A stretch of 14,183 nt of DNA from Bacillota bacterium (GCA_021802375.1 JAKAAL010000025.1:1-14183), one strand, 5' to 3'. Positions 7,879 through 14,180 are shown, counted from the stretch's first letter. Numbers and translations are program-made. Notes: generated by a model not told the origin, from the sequence alone.

Positions 7879-8765
7879 TACCACTCCTCCAGCCAGCGCA
7901 TTTTAACATCGCTGGCCCAGCCTTTGAGTTTATATTTATTCACGGGCAAAACCGTATGAGGCACCGACAAAAGGGTATGCATAGACTCGAGCACCACGTT
8001 ATCCGTAACCGTACCGTGTTGCCATGCGACTAATTGGAGCCAGAGTTGGCGCACCGACATGGGGATGTCGTCCTCGGTAACGTTTCCTTCGGGGTGACGA
8101 TGCCCATGGGCGAGGTCTGGCTGCACCACCGACTGTGAGGGTGTGGGGGTGGTTGTACAACCCAAAAAGTGCACCAGGCCTGAGAGAACAGCACTGTGGT
8201 CTTCTGCGATCAGGTCTTCATATAGGATGGGGAGCCGCGATTGGCCTTGGGTATACATGATGGCGTAATAGGTATAATGGAGCCACAGGGAGATCGCCGT
8301 CGCCGGATCCATGTGGTCGCGGCGCATTAAGGAGGCAGCCACGTCCAAGGGGTTTCGCAAGCATACGATGTAACGTGTCTTTACCCCCATTTCCGCCATG
8401 ATGTGTTGCCATAGAGGCAATGTCAAACTTAACCGAGGGTCCTTCCACGCGCGATGAGATCCCGCGACGCCCTCTAAAAAGTTGCGGGCTCGATGCTTTA
8501 AGCTTTTGAGACTGCGTCCTTGCCACCAACCGTACTTGATGGAAGATATGGTCCGCCAATCTCCACCTAAATGATAAAGGATGCGGTTGTTAATGGTTAC
8601 CAATTCTCCGGTTTCCCAATATCCTTGAGCATTGTAAGAGTTGCCATGACGGAGAAATTTTTCTTCGCCAATCACGGAGACCCCTAATTCGTGAACCAGG
8701 TGAGCGGTTACCGAGGTTCCACTACGGTGCATACCGACAATCGACGTCATGTTAGCGACTGGCAT
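7878..8765 (-). CDS. PAPS-dependent sulfotransferase
   Basis: Predicted to transfer a sulfuryl group from PAPS to an acceptor hydroxyl or amine. The 295 residues begin with the 5'-phosphosulfate loop GMHRSGTS (11-18). The family's NxxGYWE segment follows (45-51), then WKDPR (107-111) and the 3'-phosphate-binding segment YIVCLRNPLDVAASL (132-146) with its Arg and Ser. No signal peptide or membrane helix is visible, so it should act in the cytosol or at the membrane's inner face. A Shine-Dalgarno AAAGGAG (8784-8778) lies 12 bases before the ATG, just after the cysC stop. The stop overlaps the sat start as TAATG. Position between the two PAPS-forming genes makes the donor clear; the acceptor is unknown, with a lipid-linked or exported glycan the best guess given the flippase at the operon end. 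Confidence 0.88.
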   Translation of the reverse strand: MPVANMTSIVGMHRSGTSVTAHLVHELGVSVIGEEKFLRHGNSYNAQGYWETGELVTINNRILYHLGGDWRTISSIKYGWWQGRSLKSLKHRARNFLEGVAGSHRAWKDPRLSLTLPLWQHIMAEMGVKTRYIVCLRNPLDVAASLMRRDHMDPATAISLWLHYTYYAIMYTQGQSRLPILYEDLIAEDHSAVLSGLVHFLGCTTTPTPSQSVVQPDLAHGHRHPEGNVTEDDIPMSVRQLWLQLVAWQHGTVTDNVVLESMHTLLSVPHTVLPVNKYKLKGWASDVKMRWLEEW

Positions 8766-8787
8766 GGATTAAGTGGGCTCCTTTCGG

Positions 8788-9330
8788 CTAGCCTTCTGAG
8801 GGCACGAGTTTAGTAGTGGTTAAGAGACCACGGGACAAGAGATGAGAATGGATTTGGGTCACCGCGTCTGATACGGATGATTCGGCCGTTAAAAGATGAA
8901 GATCGGCATTGAGGGGAATCTCGTACGGCGCGCTAATACCGGTGAAATGGGGAACGCGACCTGCTCGGGCTGCTTTGTAAAGACCTTTGGGATCCCGCGC
9001 CATACAGACATCCAAGGGGCAGTCCACATAGGCTTCAACCAAGCGGCTGGTTGGAATGGCTTGACGCACCATGAGACGGTCACTGCGGTATGGCGTTATG
9101 AAAGCAGCGATGACGATGATCCCGGCATCCATTAAGGTGCTTGCCACAAATGCGGCACGCCGTATATTTTCGTGTCGGTCCGCCTCAGAAAACCCCAAAT
9201 CGGCACATAAGCCACGCCTTAAGATGTCGCCATCCAATACGTATGATTGGTGATGGGAGGCACTTAGGAAGCTATGCAAGGCGTTAGCGATAGTGGATTT
9301 GCCGCCACCGGACAATCCGGTTAGCCACAC
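8788..9330 (-). CDS. cysC: Adenylylsulfate (APS) kinase
   Basis: Phosphorylates APS at the 3' position to give PAPS. Motifs numbered from the GTG at 9330: P-loop GLSGGGKST (5-13), DGD (33-35), FSEADRHENIRR, AFITPYRSDR, and DPKGLYKAARAGRVPHFTGI. The GTG is the first canonical start in this frame but looks wrong: it removes part of the first beta strand. Upstream codons to base 9393 read IPHHITVSRRDD...RAGFVV, the normal CysC N-terminus (NIxWHxxxVTRxDR...GFVVWLTGLSG). That extension would give 201 residues, the usual size. It contains no ATG, GTG or TTG; an ATC at 9393-9391 lies eight bases after AAAGGAGG. A TAA in frame at 9411-9409 closes the frame. The real gene is probably 8788-9393 with a rare start codon, unless the sequence has an error. 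First gene of the PAPS operon, 22 bases before the sulfotransferase. Confidence 0.92.
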   Translation of the reverse strand: MWLTGLSGGGKSTIANALHSFLSASHHQSYVLDGDILRRGLCADLGFSEADRHENIRRAAFVASTLMDAGIIVIAAFITPYRSDRLMVRQAIPTSRLVEAYVDCPLDVCMARDPKGLYKAARAGRVPHFTGISAPYEIPLNADLHLLTAESSVSDAVTQIHSHLLSRGLLTTTKLVPSEG

Positions 9331-9401
9331 GACGAATCCAGCACGGGTGGAATTGGGGTCGTCTCGCCGCGAGACAGTGATATGATGTGGGATATTTTCT
9401 C

Positions 9402-9409
9402 CCTCCTTT
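9402..9409 (-). promoter_or_regulatory. Strong Shine-Dalgarno of the cysC operon
   Basis: Read on the minus strand this is AAAGGAGG, near-perfect for 16S pairing. The first codon at proper distance in the cysC frame is ATC at 9393-9391 (eight bases on). The nearest canonical start, GTG at 9330, is over 70 bases away. No other ORF of any length begins properly behind this site, so it most likely serves cysC and marks an unusual start codon. Confidence 0.6.
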
Positions 9410-9558
9410 TACGATAGCTAAGCAAAAAACGGCAGAATGTTTGCCTCCGATCATAAACGAAATGGTTTACATTGTGGGAGACAGACCCGTGGATTTCAGT
9501 TTACTTTAAGCAGTGTCTTACTCCGAGCGTTTTGTAGGTCGCCCTCAAACCGAGCATT

Positions 9559-9586
9559 TTGAAAGTCAGCCGTGCTATGCTATGCT
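9559..9586 (+). promoter_or_regulatory. Probable promoter of the rhodanese gene
   Basis: TTGAAA (9559-9564) and TATGCT (9581-9586) are spaced 16 bases apart and lie 33 bases before the ATG at 9619. They resemble sigma-A -35 and -10 boxes. A second copy of TATGC overlaps just before (9576-9580). The -35 box lies at the right end of a repeated CCGAGCRTTTTG element. Confidence 0.5.
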
Positions 9587-9618
9587 GCTCACAATACGGG
9601 GAAAAGGGATGCGGCGCT

Positions 9619-9972
9619 ATGAAACTTCTTAATCTCTTTCGGCATCCTCGAGAGTTGGTCGACTTGTCTGTGGAGCAATTATCCGGGATATTGGACAAGG
9701 CCCCACCCATCATCGTGGACGTGCGAACCACACGGGAGTTCTCTGCTGGGCATATTCCAGGCGCGATATCTATGCCGCTCGGCCAAGAAAAGATGGTAGC
9801 CGAAAAATGGCCTACCGATGCATCGCTGGTGCTCGTTTGCAAAACGGGTCATCGCAGTCAAGCCGCCGCTGCGACCTTGTTTCATCTGGGATACACCCAC
9901 GTAGCGCATTTACAAGGGGGCATGGATGCGTGGCGCCGTGCCAGCATGAGGACAACTGAGCCTAGATTGTGA
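9619..9972 (+). CDS. Single-domain rhodanese-like sulfurtransferase
   Basis: Small cytosolic protein of 117 residues that likely carries persulfide sulfur. The rhodanese fold is complete: VDVRTTREFSAGHIPGAISMPL (33-54) and the active-site loop CKTGHRS, with Cys74 as the catalytic residue, then the closing LQGGMDAWR (98-106). The six-residue loop size fits sulfur rather than phosphate chemistry. I chose ATG 9619 because AGGGA (9605-9609) is nine bases upstream and the N-terminus is then normal; a TTG at 9559 would add 20 Cys-rich residues that lie over the promoter. It is divergent from the sulfation operon and convergent with amt (17 bases between stops). A link to sulfur metabolism is plausible, but family members are widespread and their substrates vary. 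Confidence 0.9.
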   Translation: MKLLNLFRHPRELVDLSVEQLSGILDKAPPIIVDVRTTREFSAGHIPGAISMPLGQEKMVAEKWPTDASLVLVCKTGHRSQAAAATLFHLGYTHVAHLQGGMDAWRRASMRTTEPRL

Positions 9973-9989
9973 GGGAGTGCTTTTCATGA

Positions 9990-11354
9990 TTAGGCTTCAA
10001 TCGATTCCGGATCCCAGTCCGGTTTACTAAGAACCTCTATTTCATGGCTAGCTTCTCCGTGAATGGAGAGATCCCCTTCGAGAAGATTGGTGCCGGTTTC
10101 CCGCAATGGAACGACCCAAGCAATAGCTTTTAAGATCCCAAAGGTCATGAGGCCATCATAGGCCACGATGACCAAGAGCGCCTCCAATTGCACTAATAAT
10201 TGATGCGGGTTGCCATAGAGGAGACCCGCGACGCGGACGCCGGGACCTTTGGCGCCCAGATATTCGAGCATGTGCGGATCGGCCAATACCCCCGTAAGTA
10301 GACCGCCGACTGCGCCGGCCACCAAGTGGGTGTGAAATACGCCGAGCGTATCGTCAACCGTGCGCATGAGTTTGGCACGTGCCAGCCGATTCATAGTAAA
10401 CCACGGAATGACGGTTCCCAGAACGCCAATCGCTAAGGCTCCATATCCGTTCACGTAACCTGCAGCGGGTGTGATGGCGACTAAACCACAAATCATGCCA
10501 TTAATCGAGCCCACCAGCGACGGGCGTTTGAAAACCCACAGGTCCATGACGAGCCAGGCGACTAGAGCCAGCGCGGTGGCGATATTGGTGTTTAACACGG
10601 CAGCTGCGGCATCTGCATTGGCAAAGTACGGATCGCCCCCGTTAAATCCATTCCAACCGAGCCACAAGATGCCGGCCCCAGCCAAGGCAACCAGGAGGTT
10701 GTTGGGATTAAAGCTCGAACGATCCCGGGCGGTGCGCGGTCCAACAACGGCGGCCGCGACAAATCCAGAAATTCCGGCTGCCACATGGATGACGTAACCT
10801 CCAGAAAAATCAACTGCGCCCAGTTGAGCGAGCCAACCTCCCCCCCAGAGCATAAATGCATTGACGCTGTAGACCAATAGGGACCACGTTGGCACAAAAA
10901 TCATCCAGGCTCTGAAGTTCATGCGTCCCAATACTGCGCCCGCCAAAATAGCTGGCGTGATGGCGGCGAAAACGAATTGGAAGTAGACCAAAGACGATTG
11001 AGGGAATCGAAAGCTTGGCATCGCCGCAGTGACGAGTGGCACATGTGCTTCGCCTTGTTGGTACAATTGAGAGAGCACCGGATGTGGAGTTCCGACGATA
11101 TTGCTCAAAATCCCAGGTCCGAGGTGTAAGGGGGACCCAAACCCCATGCTAAATCCGAACAGTACCCAAGCGATCATGACGACGGCGAACGCATAAACCA
11201 CCATCATGGCTGAATTGATAGCCCACTTCTTCTTGACGATGCCGCCGTAGAGGATAGCTAACCCAGGCACAGACTGCAGTCCCACAAAGGTGGCCGTGGT
11301 CAGTTGCCAGGCATTGTCACCGGGGTTGAGGTAACGGGGATCAGGAATGTACAT
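9990..11354 (-). CDS. amt: Ammonium transporter (Amt family)
   Basis: Membrane channel-type transporter moving ammonium or ammonia into the cell. The 454 residues form about 11 transmembrane helices. Family marks: GLAILYGGIVKKKW (31-44), FQFVFAAITPAILAGA (125-140), the first pore histidine His190 in GGYVIHVAAG, WLGWNGFNGG (231-240), and the second pore histidine His343 in VFHTHLVAG. The loop between helices two and three (about 72-118) seems longer than usual. The C-terminal tail, with GDLSIHGEASHE, resembles the regulatory tail that contacts PII proteins, but no glnB/glnK gene adjoins it. ATG 11354 is preferred over GTG 11357: AAAGGAG (11368-11362) is seven bases from the ATG and only four from the GTG. 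It is a single-gene unit with its own AT-rich promoter. Confidence 0.95.
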   Translation of the reverse strand: MYIPDPRYLNPGDNAWQLTTATFVGLQSVPGLAILYGGIVKKKWAINSAMMVVYAFAVVMIAWVLFGFSMGFGSPLHLGPGILSNIVGTPHPVLSQLYQQGEAHVPLVTAAMPSFRFPQSSLVYFQFVFAAITPAILAGAVLGRMNFRAWMIFVPTWSLLVYSVNAFMLWGGGWLAQLGAVDFSGGYVIHVAAGISGFVAAAVVGPRTARDRSSFNPNNLLVALAGAGILWLGWNGFNGGDPYFANADAAAAVLNTNIATALALVAWLVMDLWVFKRPSLVGSINGMICGLVAITPAAGYVNGYGALAIGVLGTVIPWFTMNRLARAKLMRTVDDTLGVFHTHLVAGAVGGLLTGVLADPHMLEYLGAKGPGVRVAGLLYGNPHQLLVQLEALLVIVAYDGLMTFGILKAIAWVVPLRETGTNLLEGDLSIHGEASHEIEVLSKPDWDPESIEA

Positions 11355-11420
11355 CACGACGCTCCTTTCAGGGACATGCGGGATTATCCGTCGGGGCGCA
11401 TAATCATGCGTATGGAAAAT

Positions 11421-11449
11421 ACATTACATTACATCATAATTATAGTCAA
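11421..11449 (-). promoter_or_regulatory. Probable amt promoter
   Basis: On the minus strand TTGACT (11449-11444) and TAATGT (11426-11421) are separated by 17 bases, in an AT-rich stretch about 65 bases before the amt start. The -35 is strong and the -10 weak. I looked for a GlnR/TnrA site (TGTNA-N7-TNACA) nearby and found only partial matches, such as TGTTA at the minus-strand 11461-11457, so nitrogen control is not shown. Confidence 0.5.
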
Positions 11450-11490
11450 TGAACTTAACATGAATACTTACAAAATGGATAATACCTAAC

Positions 11491-11655
11491 ATGTGGTGTC
11501 ATATCATTTACATTAACGGAAATGTGATTCCAAAAATTGGTGATAAGCTTGTCGGCCCTAATATCTCTGTTATGGGAAATGGAGATGACAACGTGATATC
11601 CATACGTGATATGGGGATAATCGACGTAGATCAATCCATTGGACGCATTTCATGA
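11491..11655 (+). CDS. Small hypothetical protein (54 aa)
   Basis: An ATG-to-TGA frame of 54 codons in otherwise gene-free sequence. It reads MWCHIIYINGNVIPKIGDK at the start and continues with a protein-like mix of alternating hydrophobic and polar residues (SVMGNGDD, VISIRDMGIIDVDQSIGRIS), suggesting short beta strands. There is no signal peptide or helix-rich region. I recognise no family. The ribosome site is poor (GGATAA about nine bases upstream), and the base composition is more AT-rich than neighbouring genes, so it could be a chance frame or a recently acquired fragment. It lies divergently upstream of amt. Confidence 0.3.
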   Translation: MWCHIIYINGNVIPKIGDKLVGPNISVMGNGDDNVISIRDMGIIDVDQSIGRIS

Positions 11656-11715
11656 TATTTGGGGCCAGGTGAGCAAGGCGCCGGACCATGGCGATTTTGG
11701 ATCGGCTGCGCGTTT

Positions 11716-11812
11716 GCTACACTCTCATTGGGAGTTGACCTTATGCTAAAATACTTTCTGTAAATCTATGCCAATGCATTCGTGCTGGGATTGCGGCATA
11801 CAAGAGTGTAGC
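11716..11812. repeat. Perfect 10-base inverted repeat flanking a promoter
   Basis: GCTACACTCT at 11716-11725 is the exact reverse complement of AGAGTGTAGC at 11803-11812, with 77 bases between. The arms bracket the -10 element at 11747-11752. No target-site duplication is seen at the outer edges (left TTT, right CAT), so a transposon-like end is unlikely. It may be paired regulator sites, or chance. Confidence 0.45.
11744..11752 (+). promoter_or_regulatory. Extended -10 promoter element
   Basis: TGCTAAAAT fits the TGnTATAAT extended -10 consensus with one change in the hexamer. The best -35 candidates upstream are weak (CTCATT at 17-base spacing), which is tolerated by extended -10 promoters. 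It would transcribe toward the small exported-protein gene at 12045. Confidence 0.4.
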
Positions 11813-11853
11813 CATGGCTGGCAGGTGAATCAAAAACGTGCAAGGGGAAAAAA

Positions 11854-11896
11854 GGCGGGCGGCTTCGGCCTTGGCCTGAACGCCGGGGGCCTCGCC
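11854..11896 (+). other. GC-rich foldback in the leader of the 12045 gene
   Basis: GGCGGGC (11854-11860) can pair with GCC-T-CGCC (11889-11896), giving seven pairs with one bulge. Inside are several mutually exclusive GGC/GCC pairings. A second small stem, CGCCG-TTAAT-CGGTG, follows at 11893-11907 and shares bases with it, so the two could be alternative folds. No U-run follows directly, so it is not a standard terminator. Confidence 0.35.
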
Positions 11897-12044
11897 GTTA
11901 ATCGGTGATGGAATGAGCGATACGTCCTAATCCCAAAGTTTTTTGGTGTGAATGATAGAGTCGAAACGGGTTCGCGGTAGGACAATCGACGACTGAGCCG
12001 CTCATCAATAAAAATACATGGTTCTAGAAAGAGGAGCTGATTGA

Positions 12045-12494
12045 ATGAGAAAATGGTTAATTTCTGGGGTGCTCGTACTGGGGTTTGGCGTCGTCGCTGG
12101 ATTTGCCTGGGGTCGCATAGCACCGTCACAGGCGCTGCGTCGAACCGGCATCTCAGATATTCAAGAGGCAGCGTTTTTCTTCAATCAAGCCAGCCACGAA
12201 CCGGCCCAATTCCCGCGAACCGTCTGGATTAGTGAAGGGGTCGGGTATCTAGGCGCGTCCGTGGCACCGCTAGAACATCTTGGGATGACTAATATGAATC
12301 GAGTGGCATCAGCGGTGAGCACCGCCGCATATGGATCCCTTAGAGCTCATGACCCGTCGTTCGAACGTCGGCTATTCGCTTCATTTCAACAGAAAATGAT
12401 GGGTTTTCACTCGTACAGTTATGGAACCATTCCGGAGGAGAAGCTCGAACAGGCGATGAATAGTCTGGTGCCCGTCATGTTGCCTTCACCCTAA
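12045..12494 (+). CDS. Small exported or membrane-anchored protein, unknown function
   Basis: A protein of 149 residues that I do not recognise. Residues 1-25 are MRK followed by a hydrophobic stretch (WLISGVLVLGFGVVAGFAWG), typical of a Sec signal peptide or a single membrane anchor. There is no lipobox cysteine, and the protein has no cysteine at all. The rest is a soluble, mixed-polarity domain with many Ala, Ser and Met residues and no repeat or known catalytic motif. The start is well supported by GAGGAG (12031-12036), eight bases before the ATG. It stands alone: the leader upstream is long and structured, and the TPP riboswitch starts about 115 bases downstream. A role outside the membrane is all that can be inferred. 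Confidence 0.75.
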   Translation: MRKWLISGVLVLGFGVVAGFAWGRIAPSQALRRTGISDIQEAAFFFNQASHEPAQFPRTVWISEGVGYLGASVAPLEHLGMTNMNRVASAVSTAAYGSLRAHDPSFERRLFASFQQKMMGFHSYSYGTIPEEKLEQAMNSLVPVMLPSP

Positions 12495-12611
12495 TCTCGG
12501 CCTAACGCCATTATCCGCAGGTGCCCTTTGCTTTTCGGTCGGGGGTTTTAGATCTGCGGAACAGGGACTTCCCGGGATTCTCATCAAGGTGTAAGATGAG
12601 ACCATGATAGT

Positions 12612-12702
12612 GGTGCTAGGGGAGCCCTTGTGGCTGAGAGGCAATGCCAACCCTCCGAACCTGATCTGGGTAATGCCAGCGAAGGGAAGTCACCCCCTAG
12701 AC
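12612..12702 (+). promoter_or_regulatory. TPP riboswitch (THI element)
   Basis: The conserved core is clear: GGGGAGC after the first P1 arm, CTGAGA at 12634-12639, then ACCCTCCGAACCTGATCTGG and GTAATGCCAGCGAAGGGAAG (12650-12689). P1 is closed by CTAGGGG (12616-12622) with CCCCTAG (12694-12700). It senses thiamine diphosphate and would turn down the two genes that follow when thiamine is plentiful. The 34 bases between P1 and the AUG hold no hairpin plus U-run, while the Shine-Dalgarno GGTGGAGG (12723-12730) is close, so translational control is more likely than termination. No Shine-Dalgarno-blocking stem is obvious by eye. Confidence 0.96.
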
Positions 12703-12736
12703 ATGCTATCCATTCCGTGATCGGTGGAGGTTCGAC

Positions 12737-13798
12737 ATGTCTACGCAATTGCCAACCATAGGAAAGATTCCGCCCGAAGCCTTTTCCGAATACATTTATC
12801 CGCATCTGGGTGCCCTGCAGGACGGGGTCTTATTCGGCCCGCAATCCGGTGGCGACGTCGGAGTGGTTAGAGTAGCGCATGGGATCGTGATGGAATCGAC
12901 TACCGATCCCGTATTTGTGGTGCCCCAATACGGATGGGATCGGGTAGCGTGGTTCGCGGTAAATATCCTGGAATCCGATGAGGCCACCTCGGACTTGCCA
13001 CCCAATTTGATGACGGTCGATTTGAATCTGCCCTGGCCGATGTCCACGGAAGATTTTTCGCATTTTTGGCAGGCTTGGGATCGGACCATAAAGCAACTGG
13101 GCATCACCATCATTTCCGGCCATACGGCCCGCTACGAGGGATGTAACTTTCCCATGGTTGGCGGGACCACCGTGATGGGTATCGGTCCCGAGGACCAATA
13201 CATGACACCCAATATGGCTCGTCCCAGTGACTTTTTGCTGTGCATCAAAGGGTCCACCATCGAGACCACCGGACTCTTTGCGGCGATTTTTTCCGAGTGG
13301 ATCCGACGCGAGTTGGGGGATGCTGGGTACGAGGCCGCAGATCGATTGTTTGACCAGATGTCAGTGGTCGAGGATGCGCGTCAGGTAGCATCGGTAGGTG
13401 TGCGGCAACAGGGCGTTATCGCGATGCATGATGCGGCCGAATGTGGGGTCATCGGCGGTGTCCATGAAATCGTAGAATGCTCTCGGGTGGGGATTGAACT
13501 CTGGGAAGACCATGTGTTGATTTGCCCGGAAGTAAAGGCGGTAACCGCCCGTTTGGGGATCGATCCCTTAATTGCAATAAGTGAAGGGACGTTGTTATTC
13601 ACGGTGACCGAAGACGCAGTGGATCGGGTCACCCCGTTACTCGCTCATCAGATTGACGCCGGGGTGATCGGGAGAGTTATCGGAATCGATGAAGGGCGTT
13701 GGCGAATAAAAAATGGGGTGCGCCAACCGCTTGTGCATCCCGGTGTGGATCCTTTTTGGGAGGCGTTCGGCCATCTGGTAGAACGGGGAGCGCGCTAA
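12737..13798 (+). CDS. AIR synthase-related/HypE-like ATP-binding protein under TPP control
   Basis: A 353-residue member of the PurM/HypE/ThiL/SelD superfamily. Family marks: IPPEAF at the start, GPQSGGD (34-40) with Asp40 at the metal/ATP position, TTDPVF (55-60), Asp81 where HypE-like proteins have NDIA, GHT (128-130), then KGSTIETTG opening the C-terminal domain. No transit or membrane segment is visible. It is the first gene after the TPP riboswitch and one base before thiD, so it very probably serves thiamine synthesis or salvage. ThiL, thiamine-monophosphate kinase, belongs to the same superfamily, so a ThiL-like kinase role is attractive, but the protein looks closer to the HypE-like COG1973-type proteins than to classical ThiL. 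The function is therefore inferred only. ATG has GGTGGAGG six bases upstream. Confidence 0.8.
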   Translation: MSTQLPTIGKIPPEAFSEYIYPHLGALQDGVLFGPQSGGDVGVVRVAHGIVMESTTDPVFVVPQYGWDRVAWFAVNILESDEATSDLPPNLMTVDLNLPWPMSTEDFSHFWQAWDRTIKQLGITIISGHTARYEGCNFPMVGGTTVMGIGPEDQYMTPNMARPSDFLLCIKGSTIETTGLFAAIFSEWIRRELGDAGYEAADRLFDQMSVVEDARQVASVGVRQQGVIAMHDAAECGVIGGVHEIVECSRVGIELWEDHVLICPEVKAVTARLGIDPLIAISEGTLLFTVTEDAVDRVTPLLAHQIDAGVIGRVIGIDEGRWRIKNGVRQPLVHPGVDPFWEAFGHLVERGAR

Positions 13799-13799
13799 C

Positions 13800-14180
13800 A
13801 TGGTGGCACGAGTTCTAGCCATTGCGGGTTCAGATCCATCGGGAGGCGCCGGCATTCAGGCTGACCTAAAAACCTATGCGGCTTTTGGGGTGTATGGTAT
13901 GACGGCGATTACCGCGTTGACCGTGCAAAATACCCAAGGAGTGTCCCGGGTGGTCTTGAGTTCTCCGGACTTGGTGCGTCAACAGATGCAGGCGGTCCTC
14001 GAGGATATTGGGGTGGATGCCATCAAGATTGGAATGTTGGGGAATTCTGACGTGGTGCGTGCGGTGTCCGGCGCACTTTCGGGAATATCAGGAATACCGA
14101 TAGTGGTCGATCCGGTGATGCGTGCCAAAGGAGGCGACCCCCTATTGGAGGCCCATGGAGAAGTGGCATTTCGAGATTAG
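13800..14180 (+). CDS. thiD: Hydroxymethylpyrimidine (phosphate) kinase, N-terminal half with stop at codon 127
   Basis: ThiD phosphorylates HMP and HMP-phosphate to supply the pyrimidine half of thiamine. The ribokinase-fold N-terminus is unmistakable: AIAGSDPSGGAGIQADLKT (7-25), the HMP-binding GMTAITALTVQNT (33-45), a KIGML segment near 77 and VVDPVMRAKGGDPLL. The frame meets TAG at 14178-14180 after 126 residues, whereas ThiD is normally about 260-270. The missing half would carry the ATP-binding anion hole and catalytic cysteine. The sequence up to the stop matches the normal run of the family (EVAFRD, where others have xALRxxLLP), so the stop interrupts a normal gene. One added base would continue as FRD-LG. 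This means either a true frameshift or nonsense mutation, or a sequencing error. The start lies one base after the upstream TAA; GGGGAG is at 13785-13790. Confidence 0.88.
   Translation: MVARVLAIAGSDPSGGAGIQADLKTYAAFGVYGMTAITALTVQNTQGVSRVVLSSPDLVRQQMQAVLEDIGVDAIKIGMLGNSDVVRAVSGALSGISGIPIVVDPVMRAKGGDPLLEAHGEVAFRD

Larger units (their letters stand above)
11656..12044 (+). other. Gene-free, structure-rich leader region
   Basis: No convincing coding frame on either strand. It contains a forward extended -10 promoter (11744-11752), a 10-base inverted repeat around it, a palindrome AGCCATGGCT (11810-11819), a hairpin pairing ATGCCAAT (11769-11776) with ATTGCGGCAT (11790-11799, two-base bulge), and a GC-rich foldback at 11854-11896. 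If transcription starts just after the promoter, the downstream gene has an unusually long leader of about 285 bases. I could not match this leader to a riboswitch class I know. Confidence 0.4.

Noticed and set aside
7882..7884. GTG at 7884 as the sat start
   Set aside because: It lies one base after the Shine-Dalgarno; ATG 7878 has seven-base spacing and overlaps the upstream stop as TAATG.
9559..9618. TTG at 9559 as the rhodanese start
   Set aside because: It lacks a ribosome site, adds an atypical Cys-rich N-terminus, and the TTG is part of a good -35 box.
11830..12129. 99-codon minus-strand frame
   Set aside because: Arg/Pro-rich composition, no ribosome site, runs across a GC-rich foldback and the well-supported gene start at 12045.
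12514..12560. TCCGCAG/CTGCGGA pair after the 12045 gene as a terminator
   Set aside because: The arms are about 32 bases apart and no U-run follows the right arm.
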